A stretch of DNA of 64,000 nt from CAXTSE01 sp964246985 (GTDB lineage Bacteria; Actinomycetota; Actinomycetes; Actinomycetales; Microbacteriaceae), in assembly GCA_964246985.1 (NCBI GenBank), contig CAXTSE010000007.1:111950-175949 (forward strand), in the 5' to 3' direction. The notes beneath the pieces were generated by a model, which was not told where the DNA came from, searched no databases, and saw only the letters and a list, made by a program, of their open reading frames with translations. The position numbers and the translations under genes are program-made. Positions 1 through 7,901 of the stretch are shown here, piece after piece. Every line of letters starts with the position of its first letter. The first letter of the stretch is position 1.

Positions 1-455
1 CGCAGAGCGTCGAAGAGCGGCATCGCCCGCTCGATGTCGGCCGCATCCCCGCCCGCCATCAGCCCGTAGCCGTTCTCGAGACCCCACACCCCGCCCGAGA
101 CCCCGCACTCGGCGAAGCGGATGCCGTGCTCGGCGAGCAGAGCCGAGTGCACCGCGTCGTCGGTGAAGCGCGAGTTGCCGCCGTCGATGACGAGGTCTCC
201 CTCGGCCAGCACCTTCGACAGGTCGTCGATCACACCGCGGGTGATCGGACCCGACGGGACCATGACCCAGATGAGGCGCGGACCCGGCAGCGCCTCGGCG
301 AGTGCCTCGAGGCTCGGGACGTCGGTGACCGCCGGATTCGGGTCGTACCCGACGACCTCGATCCCGGCCTTCCGCATGCGGGCACGCATGTTGTTGCCCA
401 TCTTGCCGAGCCCGACGAGCCCGACGTGGACCGTGTTGTTCTGCGGGGTGGCCAC
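1..455 (-). CDS. gnd: 6-phosphogluconate dehydrogenase, NAD/NADP-binding part (3' truncated by window edge)
   Basis: The visible 151 codons are the N-terminal Rossmann domain of a decarboxylating 6-phosphogluconate dehydrogenase, which oxidises 6-phosphogluconate to ribulose-5-phosphate in the oxidative pentose phosphate pathway. The glycine motif GLVGLGKMGNNM lies at about residues 9-20, and GGNSRFTDD and CGVSGGVWGLENGYGLM follow as in the short (about 300 aa) GndA/YqeC-type enzymes. The start is GTG at 455, five bases after an AGGAGG ribosome site (plus-strand cctcct 461-466). It lies 41 bp downstream of dnaN in the same direction, the common actinobacterial order dnaA-dnaN-gnd-recF. The C-terminal helical domain is outside the window. 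Confidence 0.93.
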   Translation of the reverse strand, partial: MATPQNNTVHVGLVGLGKMGNNMRARMRKAGIEVVGYDPNPAVTDVPSLEALAEALPGPRLIWVMVPSGPITRGVIDDLSKVLAEGDLVIDGGNSRFTDDAVHSALLAEHGIRFAECGVSGGVWGLENGYGLMAGGDAADIERAMPLFDAL

Positions 456-496
456 CGCGTCCTCCTGTGCTGTTCAGCCGGCGACGCCGGCACGGG

Positions 497-1654
497 TCAC
501 CGCAGCAGCAGGTTGGGCTGCAGCAGGTACTTGTAGTTGTCGGCGCCCGGCTGATCCTTCGAGGACTGACTCGTCAGCAGCACGGGGCCCGGCTTGTTGG
601 GGTTCTCGGTCTTGGTGAACGAGATGCGCACGAACTCCGAGTGCACGGCCCCGAGGCCGTCGAGCAGGAACGCCGGCTTGAGCGACACGACGGTGTCCTC
701 GCCGACGAGATGCGCGTCGATGGTCTCGGATGCCTGAGCCTGCTCGGATCCGGCCGCCTCGAGCGTGAGCCCGTCGATCGAGAAGGTGAACCGCAGCGCG
801 GCCTCCCGCTCGAGGACCAGGGACACGCGGCGCGTGGCCTCGATGAGCTCAGCGGTGTTCAGCACCGCGTAGTTCTCGACGGTGTCGGGGAACAGCCGCT
901 TGACCGGCGGGAAGTTGCCCTTGATCAGCAGCGACGTGACGGTGCGCTTGTCGGCGCTGAAGGCGATCAGCTCGCGATCGTCTCCCCGGACGATCGAGAC
1001 GGAGACGGTTCCGGCATGGCCGAAGGTCTTCCCCACCTCGGACAGGGTGCGAGCGGGAATCAGAGCGGTGGTGCCCTGCGCGGGGTCGTCGCCGCCTGCC
1101 GAGCCGGAATCCCAGTCGATGTCGCGGACGGCGACGCGGTACCGGTCGGTCGCGACGAGGGACAGGCTGTTCTCGCCGACCTCGAACTGCACGCCGGTGA
1201 TCACCGGGGTGACGTCGTCGCGGGATGCCGCGACCGCGACCTGGGCGACAGCCGCCGCGAAGTCGTCAGCCGGCAGCACGCCGGTGCGCTCGGTGATCTG
1301 CGGCAGGGTCGGGTACTCCTCGACCGGCATGCTGAGAAGCGTGAAGCGCGCGGATCCGCAGCTGACGACGATCTTTCCCTCGTCGGTCGAGAACTGCACC
1401 GGGGCATTCGGCAGGCGGCTGGCGATGTCGGCGAGCAGCCGACCGGAGACGAGCGCGGTGCCCTCCTCGTCGACGTCGGCGGCGATCTCGGTGCGCGACG
1501 AGACCTCGTAGTCGAACGACGAGAGCACCAGTGCTCCGTCGGAGGCCTCGAGCAGCACTCCGCTGAGGATGGGCTGCGTGGTGCGCTGGGGGAGGAGCTT
1601 CACGGCGAATGACACGGCCTCGCTGAATACGTCCCTGTTGACGTGGAACTTCAC
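497..1654 (-). CDS. dnaN: DNA polymerase III beta sliding clamp
   Basis: 385 aa, full length for the beta clamp, the ring that tethers DNA polymerase III to DNA. The typical N-terminus (MKFHVNRDVFSEAVSFAVK), the LVATDRYRVAVRD segment near the middle and the C-terminal hydrophobic-pocket region are present. The C-terminus is slightly extended (about 25 residues beyond FVRISFTKTENPNKPGPVLL, ending YKYLLQPNLLLR), as in other Actinobacteria. The start is GTG at 1654 with AGGAG seven bases upstream. It lies between oriC and gnd and is probably cotranscribed with gnd. Confidence 0.98.
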   Translation of the reverse strand: MKFHVNRDVFSEAVSFAVKLLPQRTTQPILSGVLLEASDGALVLSSFDYEVSSRTEIAADVDEEGTALVSGRLLADIASRLPNAPVQFSTDEGKIVVSCGSARFTLLSMPVEEYPTLPQITERTGVLPADDFAAAVAQVAVAASRDDVTPVITGVQFEVGENSLSLVATDRYRVAVRDIDWDSGSAGGDDPAQGTTALIPARTLSEVGKTFGHAGTVSVSIVRGDDRELIAFSADKRTVTSLLIKGNFPPVKRLFPDTVENYAVLNTAELIEATRRVSLVLEREAALRFTFSIDGLTLEAAGSEQAQASETIDAHLVGEDTVVSLKPAFLLDGLGAVHSEFVRISFTKTENPNKPGPVLLTSQSSKDQPGADNYKYLLQPNLLLR

Positions 1655-1822
1655 GGGGGCACTCCTGTCTGCATCGTGAGTCGGACCGTGCAGCTGGATG
1701 TGCTCGGGCCGTCAATACTCGCATCCCGATCTTGGCACAGGGAAGGGCGGGAGTCGGGACGGTGGTGTCGTGCACAGCGCGCCGCCCACAAGGTTGTGAG
1801 CGAGTCGAATCAGAGAGAGAGA

Positions 1823-1839
1823 CGTTAAGAGTCTTAACG
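1823..1839. repeat. 17 bp perfect palindrome inside oriC
   Basis: CGTTAAGAGTCTTAACG: two 8 bp arms around a central G. It lies 11 bp before the first DnaA box. Its symmetry and TTAA content suggest a protein-binding site; the binder is unknown. Confidence 0.6.
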
Positions 1840-1850
1840 CCTGTGGGAAC

Positions 1851-1859
1851 TGTGGACAA
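1851..1859 (-). promoter_or_regulatory. DnaA box (perfect)
   Basis: TTGTCCACA on the minus strand, the actinobacterial DnaA-box consensus, inside oriC. Confidence 0.8.
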
Positions 1860-2017
1860 CTCGACGGATGCCTGTCGCGGTCGGATAACTACAGCCGTGG
1901 AAGTTGTGGGGAGAGGTACGACAACCTCGCTCCCGCCCTGTGGATGTCATCTCGACGCCGGCGGAGTTTCCACAGGAGAGTCGTCATCCGTCAACAGGCC
2001 GGGAGCCGCCCGGAAAG

Positions 2018-2026
2018 TTATCCACA
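2018..2026 (+). promoter_or_regulatory. DnaA box (perfect), with adjacent weaker box
   Basis: TTATCCACA, followed directly by TTCTCCACA at 2029-2037 (one mismatch). The two boxes are 11 bp apart start to start, roughly one helical turn, in the same orientation. Confidence 0.82.
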
Positions 2027-2128
2027 AGTTCTCCACACCTTGTGCAATTCCGGATCCGAGAGCGATTTGTCGAGTCCCCCGAACGAGGGTAGACGCGGCG
2101 TCCCGTCGGATCAGGGCGCTCGGCCCGG

Positions 2129-3565
2129 TCAGCTCTTGGAGTAGCGCTGGTTCTGCTTGATGCGGCTCGTCAGCTCGGTCACCTGGTTGTAGATCGACCG
2201 GCGCTCCTTCATGAGCTCGCTGATCTTCTTGTTGGCGTACATCACCGTCGTGTGGTCGCGGTTGCCGAACAGCTGCCCGATCTTGGGCAGCGACAGGCTG
2301 GTGAGCTCGCGGCAGAGGTACATCGCGATCTGCCGCGCGGTGGCGACGGCCTGGGAGCGGCTCGATCCGTACAGGTCGTCGACGGTCAGCTTGAAGTAGT
2401 CGGCGGTGTGATTGATGATGTCCACCGGCGCGATGACGTTGTCCTCGTCGAGGGTGATCAGGTCCTTCAGGACCGTCTGCACGAGCTGCAGGTCGACCGG
2501 TGTGCGATTCAGGTTCGCGAAGGCGGTGACGCGGATCAGCGTGCCCTCCAGCTCGCGGATGTTGGACGAGACCTTGGTCGCGATGAACTCGAGGATGTCG
2601 TCGGGCGCCTGCAGCCGCTCGCTCTGAGCCTTCTTGCGGAGGATCGCGATGCGCGTCTCGAGGTCGGGCGCCTGCACGTCGGTGATGAGGCCCCATTCGA
2701 AGCGGGATCGCATCCGGTCCTCGAATCCGGTGAGGTGCTTCGGCGCGACGTCGCTGGTGATGACGACCTGCTTGTTGTGGTCGTGCAGCGTGTTGAAGGT
2801 GTGGAAGAAGGCCTCCTGCGTGGAGTCCTTGCCCTGGAGGAACTGGATGTCGTCGATCAGCAGGATGTCGATCTCGCGGTAGCGCGACTGGAAGACCGAG
2901 GCGCGGTTGTTGGCGATCGAGTTGATGAAGTCGTTCGTGAACTCCTCGGAGCTGACGTACCGGACGCGGATGCCGGGGTACAGGCTCTCGGCGTAGTGGC
3001 CGATCGCGTGGAGGAGGTGGGTCTTGCCGAGGCCGGAGTCGCCGTAGATGAAGAGGGGGTTGTAGGCCTTGGCCGGCGCCTCCGCGACCGCGACGGCCGC
3101 GGCGTGGGCGAATCGGTTGGAGCTGCCGATGACGAAGTTGTCGAAGTTGTACTTCGGATTGAGACGGGAGTCGGAGCGGCGCGGGTCCGACGTCGGCGAC
3201 TGGTCCATCGCTCCGCCGATACCCGTGCTGCCGGCGGGGGAGGGGGTCTCGAGCGCGTCGGCGTCGGGGACGGGCGAGAGCACGGCTGTGCGGATCTCGG
3301 GGTTCACCACGATCGCGAAGTTCGCGATCTCGTGCTCGTCGTCGACCGTCGACAGCGCGTTCAGCAGGGGCACCCGGATGCGCTGCTCGAGCATGCCGCG
3401 GGTCAGGTCGTTGGGCACCTCGAGATAGAGGGTGCCGCCGAGGACCCCCTTCGGCTCGACCAGGTTGATGAATCCGTGCAGCTGGGGAGTGATCCGGTCA
3501 TCGGAGTTCAGCTGGGTGACGACAGACGCCCACAGTTCGCGAGTGGAGTCTGCGATGTCCGTCAT
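2129..3565 (-). CDS. dnaA: Chromosomal replication initiator protein DnaA
   Basis: 478 aa. Domain I (about 1-90) is followed by a short variable linker (about 91-135), then the AAA+ domain with Walker A GDSGLGKT at 175-182 and Walker B ILLIDD at 234-239. The C-terminal DNA-binding domain IV carries the signature RDHTTVMYANKKI. DnaA-ATP binds the boxes in oriC and opens the origin. ATG at 3565 is preceded by a weak AGAGGT. DnaA-box-like sites lie in its own upstream region (3629-3637 and 3701-3709), consistent with the autoregulation known for this family. Confidence 0.99.
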   Translation of the reverse strand: MTDIADSTRELWASVVTQLNSDDRITPQLHGFINLVEPKGVLGGTLYLEVPNDLTRGMLEQRIRVPLLNALSTVDDEHEIANFAIVVNPEIRTAVLSPVPDADALETPSPAGSTGIGGAMDQSPTSDPRRSDSRLNPKYNFDNFVIGSSNRFAHAAAVAVAEAPAKAYNPLFIYGDSGLGKTHLLHAIGHYAESLYPGIRVRYVSSEEFTNDFINSIANNRASVFQSRYREIDILLIDDIQFLQGKDSTQEAFFHTFNTLHDHNKQVVITSDVAPKHLTGFEDRMRSRFEWGLITDVQAPDLETRIAILRKKAQSERLQAPDDILEFIATKVSSNIRELEGTLIRVTAFANLNRTPVDLQLVQTVLKDLITLDEDNVIAPVDIINHTADYFKLTVDDLYGSSRSQAVATARQIAMYLCRELTSLSLPKIGQLFGNRDHTTVMYANKKISELMKERRSIYNQVTELTSRIKQNQRYSKS

Positions 3566-3628
3566 GTCGAGCTGTACCTCTGGTTGGTCGGGAGGAGAGA
3601 AGGGCCGCGTGCGAAGTTGTACACAGGG

Positions 3629-3637
3629 TTATCCACG
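3629..3637 (+). promoter_or_regulatory. DnaA box-like site upstream of dnaA
   Basis: TTATCCACG, one mismatch from TTATCCACA, 64 bp upstream of the dnaA start codon; candidate autoregulatory site. Confidence 0.6.
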
Positions 3638-3700
3638 GGGCCGAAGCGTATTCACCTTAGTTCCGACCACCGTGTCGTAGGCAAGTTCCCGACCATCGGG

Positions 3701-3709
3701 TGTGGATAA
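3701..3709 (-). promoter_or_regulatory. DnaA box (perfect) in the dnaA-rpmH intergenic region
   Basis: TGTGGATAA on plus (TTATCCACA on minus), between the divergent dnaA and rpmH genes; likely part of dnaA autoregulation or an outlying origin box. Confidence 0.7.
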
Positions 3710-3731
3710 TGGACGGTTGGCCTCCTCAGGT

Positions 3732-3760
3732 TTGACCGAACCCGATCGAGGCCCTATTTT
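3732..3760 (+). promoter_or_regulatory. rpmH operon promoter
   Basis: -35 TTGACC (3732-3737), a 17 bp spacer, then -10 TATTTT (3755-3760). This is a near-consensus housekeeping promoter driving rpmH and onwards, with a leader of roughly 65 nt. Confidence 0.75.
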
Positions 3761-3832
3761 TAATCAGTTGACGGCCGTATGGCGCCGTCCCCGTTCTTCC
3801 CGATGCATCCCTCGGGTTTTGGAGATATCACC

Positions 3833-3970
3833 ATGAGCAAGCGAACCTTCCAGCCGAACAACCGGCGCCGTGCCAAGGTCCACGGCTTCCGTCTGCGCAT
3901 GCGCACGCGCGCCGGCCGGGCGATCCTGGGTGCGCGTCGTCGCAAGGGTCGCACCGAGCTCTCCGCGTAA
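3833..3970 (+). CDS. rpmH: 50S ribosomal protein L34
   Basis: 45 aa, MSKRTFQPNNRRRAKVHGF at the N-terminus: the whole protein is the L34 family, a basic peptide bound to 23S rRNA. ATG at 3833 follows a GGAG at 3821-3824 by eight bases. It heads the rpmH-rnpA-yidD-yidC-khpB-rsmG cluster conserved next to the origin in most bacteria. Confidence 0.97.
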   Translation: MSKRTFQPNNRRRAKVHGFRLRMRTRAGRAILGARRRKGRTELSA

Positions 3971-3977
3971 CTCGGCT

Positions 3978-4331
3978 TTGCTCGCCAGGGCGAACCGGGT
4001 GGTCCGGCCGGAGGACTTCCGCACCGTCGTGCGTCGAGGTCGCCGATCGTCGTCGCCTCTGGCGGTCTACTACCGAGTCGAGCGCTCCGGCGACGACCCG
4101 GTGAGGTTCGGCTTCATCGTCTCGCGCGCTGTGGGCGGGGCAGTCGACCGCAACCTGCTTCGCCGCAGGATGCGTGCGGTCGGTCGCGAGATCGTCGATG
4201 CAGGCGGCCGCGGATCCGACGTCGTCCTGCGCGCACTCCCGGGCAGTGCTCAGATGGACTGGCCTACAGTCTCGGCAGACATGCACGCAGCACTGGACGT
4301 CCCTCTGCACGCAGTGCGGGATCAGCGATGA
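3978..4331 (+). CDS. rnpA: Ribonuclease P protein component
   Basis: About 117 aa. This is the protein subunit that helps RNase P RNA remove tRNA 5' leaders. Visible signatures are ANRVVRPEDFRTVVRRG at the N-terminus and the RNR-type motif in VDRNLLRRRMRAVGRE, which contacts RNA. I chose TTG at 3978 because the protein then begins LLARANRVVR like its relatives. No strong ribosome site is present, so a nearby GTG (3999) cannot be excluded. The start is seven bases after the rpmH stop, suggesting translational coupling. The stop overlaps the yidD start (ATGA). Confidence 0.93.
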   Translation: MLARANRVVRPEDFRTVVRRGRRSSSPLAVYYRVERSGDDPVRFGFIVSRAVGGAVDRNLLRRRMRAVGREIVDAGGRGSDVVLRALPGSAQMDWPTVSADMHAALDVPLHAVRDQR

Positions 4332-4675
4332 TCCGCGCGCTGTCCTTCGTCATGCTCCTCCCCCGCAACGTCTGCGTCCTGATCCTCCGGGCCTATCGCG
4401 CAGTCATCTCCCCGCTCTACGGCGATGTCTGCCGCTACTACCCCAGCTGCTCGGCCTACGCTCTCGGAGCGATCCAGCAGCACGGGGTCGTGACGGGCGT
4501 CGGACTCGGCAGCTGGCGCCTGATGCGGTGCCACCCGTGGGCCGCCGGCGGCGTCGACGATGTGCCCGAACCGCGCCGCGGCCGCCGCCGCACCACAGAT
4601 TTCGGCTTCGTCATCGACGGGCGTCACAGCCCCGACGACGCTCACGTTCTACACAGAGAGGGCGCTCATGCCTGA
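4328..4675 (+). CDS. yidD: Membrane protein insertion efficiency factor YidD
   Basis: 115 aa. The YidD core LLRAYRAVISPLYGDVCRYYPSC-type region (about residues 19-42) and SCSAYALGAIQQHG with WRLMRCHPW follow in order, with the conserved cysteines. YidD is a small inner-face membrane-associated protein that assists insertion by Sec/YidC. The last 35-40 residues are a variable Arg/His-rich tail beyond the usual 70-85 aa core. It overlaps rnpA by four bases, and yidC starts within its 3' end at 4668. Confidence 0.95.
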   Translation: MIRALSFVMLLPRNVCVLILRAYRAVISPLYGDVCRYYPSCSAYALGAIQQHGVVTGVGLGSWRLMRCHPWAAGGVDDVPEPRRGRRRTTDFGFVIDGRHSPDDAHVLHREGAHA

Positions 4676-5663
4676 CATCATCGGAACCATCCTGACCCCC
4701 ATCAAGTGGGTGATCGAGGGTCTGCTCGTCGGGTTCCACTGGCTGCTGACCGCCGCGGGCATGGATGGGGGCGCCGGTCTCACCTGGGTGCTCTCGATCG
4801 TCGGACTCGTGCTCGTCGTCCGCGCCGCACTCATCCCGATCTTCGTGCGCCAGATCAAGAGCCAGCGCAAGATGCTCGAGGTCGCGCCACAGCTCAAGAA
4901 GCTGCAGGACAAGTACAAGGGCAAGAAGGACCAGTTCTCCCGCGAGGCGATGCAGCGCGAGACGATGGAGCTCTACAAGAAGGCCGGCACCAACCCGTTC
5001 GCGTCCTGTCTGCCGCTGCTCATCCAGATGCCGATCTTCTTCAGCCTGTTCTCGGTGCTGAACGAGGCGAAGCCGAACGCCGACGGCGAGTACCGCGCCG
5101 GCATCTTCTGGTTGACGCAGGAGTTGTCCGAGCAGTTCGGCAGCTCGTCGCTGTTCGGCATCGCACCTCTGCGCTTCAGCATCCAGACGGCGCTCGAGGA
5201 GAACCCGGTCAACTGGGTCGTCATCATCATCGCCGCCGTGATGGTCGTCATCATGACCGCGTCGCAGTTCATCACCCAGCTGCAGATCATGTCGAAGAAC
5301 CAGTCGCCGGAGATGAAGGAGAGCCCGATGTACCGGCAGCAGAGGATTCTGCTGTACATCCTTCCCCTGGTCTTCGCCTTCTCGGGCTTCGCCTTCCCCA
5401 TCGGGGTGATGTTCTACTGGCTGACCTCCAACATCTGGACGATGATCCAGCAGTTCCTGGTGATCCGGAACATGCCCACGCCGGGATCCGAGGCCGCGTT
5501 GGCTCGTGAAGCTCGTCTCGCGAAGAAGAACCGCGCGAAGATGACCTCCGATGCGGACGTCCTGTCGGTCGAGGCCGACGAGCCGGCCAAGCCCATCACC
5601 ACACAGCGTCAGCAGCCGGTCGGCAAGAACCGTGCGAAGAAGAGCGGGAGCACCAAGCGATGA
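4668..5663 (+). CDS. yidC: Membrane protein insertase YidC
   Basis: 331 aa, the YidC/Oxa1 insertase that places proteins in the cytoplasmic membrane. It lacks the large periplasmic domain of Gram-negative homologues, as expected for Actinobacteria. About five membrane segments are visible, including WVLSIVGLVLVVRAALIPIF with the positively charged groove Arg, CLPLLIQMPIFFSLFSVL and VNWVVIIIAAVMVVIMTASQ. A Lys/Arg-rich cytoplasmic tail ends GKNRAKKSGSTKR. The ATG at 4668 is the start matching the family N-terminus (MPDIIGTILTPIKWVIE). The stop overlaps the next start (ATGA). Confidence 0.97.
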   Translation: MPDIIGTILTPIKWVIEGLLVGFHWLLTAAGMDGGAGLTWVLSIVGLVLVVRAALIPIFVRQIKSQRKMLEVAPQLKKLQDKYKGKKDQFSREAMQRETMELYKKAGTNPFASCLPLLIQMPIFFSLFSVLNEAKPNADGEYRAGIFWLTQELSEQFGSSSLFGIAPLRFSIQTALEENPVNWVVIIIAAVMVVIMTASQFITQLQIMSKNQSPEMKESPMYRQQRILLYILPLVFAFSGFAFPIGVMFYWLTSNIWTMIQQFLVIRNMPTPGSEAALAREARLAKKNRAKMTSDADVLSVEADEPAKPITTQRQQPVGKNRAKKSGSTKR

Positions 5664-6277
5664 CTGATTCCACCTCCACCGACACGGCTGAGGCGACGGA
5701 GGTCGCGGAGACGGTCGACCTGACCGACACGACGGCCTCGGACGACTCGGGTACCGACGAGTCGGCGGCCGACCAGCGCGACTCGCCCGTCGGCGACGCG
5801 TCGGACGCGGCACCCACCGACGAGCAGCTCGTCGACGAGGGCGACATCGCCGCGGACTACATCGAGGAGCTCCTCGACATCGCAGACCTGGACGGCGACA
5901 TCGACATCGACGCCCGTGCCGGTCGCGCGTATGTGAGCGTGACGGCCACCGGAGACGCCAACCTCGGCCAGCTGGCGAAGCCCGACACCGTCACCGCCCT
6001 GCAGGAGCTCACGCGGCTCGCGGTGCAGAGCAAGACCGGACGCTTCTCGCGGCTGATCCTCGACATCGGGGGATCGCGGGACGCCCGCGCCTCGGAGCTC
6101 GCCGCGCTGGTGGACCACGCGGTCGCCCGCATCGAGGCCGGGGCGGCGACGGCCTCCCTCCCGCCGATGTCGAGCTACGAGCGCAAGGTCGTGCACGACA
6201 TCGTCGCCGAGCGCGGATTCTCCTCGGAGTCCGAGGGTGAAGGTCGCGACCGCCACACTGTCATCACCCGCGCCTGA
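5660..6277 (+). CDS. khpB: KhpB/Jag-type R3H and KH domain RNA-binding protein
   Basis: 205 aa. Residues 1-60 form an acidic Thr/Asp/Ser-rich disordered arm. Residues about 61-135 are the KH-like domain (DYIEELLDIADLDGDIDID and RAYVSVTATGDANLGQL), and about 136-205 are the R3H domain with RKVVHDIVAERG (the R-x3-H pair). KhpB/Jag binds RNA with KhpA and affects cell elongation in Gram-positives. It is translationally coupled to yidC. The usual N-terminal Jag_N domain is replaced by the acidic arm. Confidence 0.93.
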   Translation: MTDSTSTDTAEATEVAETVDLTDTTASDDSGTDESAADQRDSPVGDASDAAPTDEQLVDEGDIAADYIEELLDIADLDGDIDIDARAGRAYVSVTATGDANLGQLAKPDTVTALQELTRLAVQSKTGRFSRLILDIGGSRDARASELAALVDHAVARIEAGAATASLPPMSSYERKVVHDIVAERGFSSESEGEGRDRHTVITRA

Positions 6278-6281
6278 TCGG

Positions 6282-6297
6282 TGTTTCACGTGAAACA
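6282..6297. promoter_or_regulatory. parS: parS site 1 (perfect)
   Basis: TGTTTCACGTGAAACA, an exact match to the bacterial parS palindrome, in the khpB-rsmG gap. It loads ParB (7901-8887) for origin segregation. Confidence 0.95.
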
Positions 6298-6306
6298 TCG
6301 CTCGTC

Positions 6307-6939
6307 GTGAGCGACGTCGAGATCGAGCGGGAGCCGGCGGCGGCCGCCGACCTGTTCGGTGAGCACATCGACCTGGCCCGCTCATTCACGGCGGAACTCG
6401 GCCGGAGAGGCGAGGAACTCGGACTCATCGGACCGCGAGAGCTTCCGCAGCTCTGGAGCCGCCACGTCGTCAACTCCGTGCTCGTCGCGCCGTTGCTGCG
6501 ACCCGGGGTCGTCGGCGACGTAGGCAGCGGCGCGGGCCTGCCGGGGATCGTGCTGGCCATCGCTCGACCCGACGTGTCGTTCGTGCTCATCGAGCCCATG
6601 GAGCGTCGGACCGAGTGGCTGTCATCGGAGGTCGCTCGCCTGGGGCTGACCAACGTGACCGTGCTGCGTGCCCGCGCCGAGGATGTGTCGCTCGACGCCC
6701 CGCTGGACCAGGTGACGGCCCGTGCCGTGTCCGCCCTGCGGACGCTCATCCCCCTGACGGCGCCGCTGGTCCGGGTGGGAGGCGAGCTCGTGTTCATGAA
6801 GGGCGCGCGCGTCGACGACGAGGTCGCGGCGGCCGCGAGAGTCATCCGCTCCTTCCGCCTGTCGGGTGTCGAGACCCTGCTTCTCGGCGAGGGGATCGTG
6901 CCGGAGACCACCCGTGTCTTCCGGGCTACAGTGGGGTGA
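6307..6939 (+). CDS. rsmG: 16S rRNA (guanine527-N7)-methyltransferase
   Basis: 210 aa. RsmG (GidB) methylates G527 of 16S rRNA using S-adenosylmethionine; loss gives low-level streptomycin resistance in other bacteria. The SAM-binding loop VGDVGSGAGLPGIVLA lies at about residues 62-77, followed by LIEPMERRTEWL and the VTARAVSAL motif. The start is GTG at 6307, ten bases after the parS site. It lies between the two parS sites and directly before parA. Confidence 0.96.
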   Translation: MSDVEIEREPAAAADLFGEHIDLARSFTAELGRRGEELGLIGPRELPQLWSRHVVNSVLVAPLLRPGVVGDVGSGAGLPGIVLAIARPDVSFVLIEPMERRTEWLSSEVARLGLTNVTVLRARAEDVSLDAPLDQVTARAVSALRTLIPLTAPLVRVGGELVFMKGARVDDEVAAAARVIRSFRLSGVETLLLGEGIVPETTRVFRATVG

Positions 6940-6973
6940 TCCTGCCGCCCTTCCCCGAGGGTGTGAGCGCCAA

Positions 6974-6989
6974 CGTTTCACGTGAAACA
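6974..6989. promoter_or_regulatory. parS: parS site 2 (one mismatch)
   Basis: CGTTTCACGTGAAACA, one base from consensus, 22 bp upstream of the parA start and 692 bp from parS site 1. Confidence 0.9.
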
Positions 6990-7010
6990 TCCGAGAGGGA
7001 CCCCCACCCG

Positions 7011-7901
7011 GTGAGTACCGAGAAGAGCTACGACGAGACGACGCCGCTCGCGCGTGAAGTCGCCGAGATAGCGAGGCGACGCATGTCCCTGGCCGAGGAA
7101 GTCCTGCCGCTGCCCGATCGCACGCGCATCTTCACCATCGCGAACCAGAAGGGCGGGGTGGGGAAGACCACCACGACCGTCAACCTGGCTGCCGCCCTAG
7201 CTCTCTCCGGGGCACGGGTGCTCGTGATCGACCTCGATCCGCAGGGCAACGCGTCGACGGCGCTGGGGGTCGAGCACCGATCCGAGACCCTCAGCGTGTA
7301 CGACGTCATCATCAACGACGAGCCCATGCACGAGGTCGTGCAGCGCAGTTCGGAGTTCCCGGAGCTGTGGTGCATCCCCGCGACGATCCACCTCGCCGGT
7401 GCCGAGATCGAGCTCGTGTCGCTCGTCGCCCGTGAGCAGCGCCTCCGCAAGGCGCTCCAGACGTTCCTCGACGAGTCGCCCGAGCCCTTCCACTACGTCT
7501 TCATCGACTGCCCGCCGTCGCTCGGCCTGCTCACGATCAACGCGTTCGTCGCTGCGCGTGAGGTGCTCATCCCGATCCAGTGCGAGTACTACGCGCTGGA
7601 GGGCCTCAGCCAGCTCCTCAACAACATCAAGCTCATCGAGCGGCACCTCAACCCCGACCTCGCCGTCTCGACGATCCTGCTGACGATGTACGACGGCCGC
7701 ACCAACCTCGCGAACCAGGTGGTGCAGGAGGTGCGCGAGCACTTCCCCGAGCAGGCGCTCACGACGCTGATCCCGCGCTCGGTGCGCATCTCCGAGGCGC
7801 CGAGCTACCAGCAGACCGTGATCAGCTACGACGCCAATTCGCCGGGATCCCTGTCGTACCGTGAGGCCGCCGCCGAGATCGCCCGACGAGGAGAACGCTG
7901 A
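7011..7901 (+). CDS. parA: Chromosome partitioning ATPase ParA
   Basis: 296 aa. The deviant Walker A motif KGGVGKTT lies at about residues 47-54, followed by VIDLDPQGNAST (Walker A') and VFIDCPPSLGLLT (Walker B). This is the ParA/Soj family that moves ParB-parS origin complexes along the nucleoid. The start is GTG at 7011 with GAGGGA upstream. The roughly 40-residue N-terminal extension is common in actinobacterial ParA. The parA stop and parB start share one base (TGATG), so the two are coupled. Confidence 0.97.
   Translation: MSTEKSYDETTPLAREVAEIARRRMSLAEEVLPLPDRTRIFTIANQKGGVGKTTTTVNLAAALALSGARVLVIDLDPQGNASTALGVEHRSETLSVYDVIINDEPMHEVVQRSSEFPELWCIPATIHLAGAEIELVSLVAREQRLRKALQTFLDESPEPFHYVFIDCPPSLGLLTINAFVAAREVLIPIQCEYYALEGLSQLLNNIKLIERHLNPDLAVSTILLTMYDGRTNLANQVVQEVREHFPEQALTTLIPRSVRISEAPSYQQTVISYDANSPGSLSYREAAAEIARRGER

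Larger units (their letters stand above)
1655..2128. other. oriC: oriC: replication origin between dnaN and dnaA
   Basis: A 474 bp gene-free stretch between dnaA and dnaN, the standard origin position in Actinobacteria. Perfect DnaA boxes are TTATCCACA at 2018-2026 (plus) and TTGTCCACA on the minus strand at 1851-1859. One-mismatch or weaker boxes are TTCTCCACA 2029-2037, GTTTCCACA 1966-1974 and ACATCCACA (minus) 1939-1947. A 17 bp palindrome lies at 1823-1839. Local composition is more AT-rich than the flanking genes. Role is inferred from position and boxes; no unwinding element is obvious to me. Confidence 0.88.
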
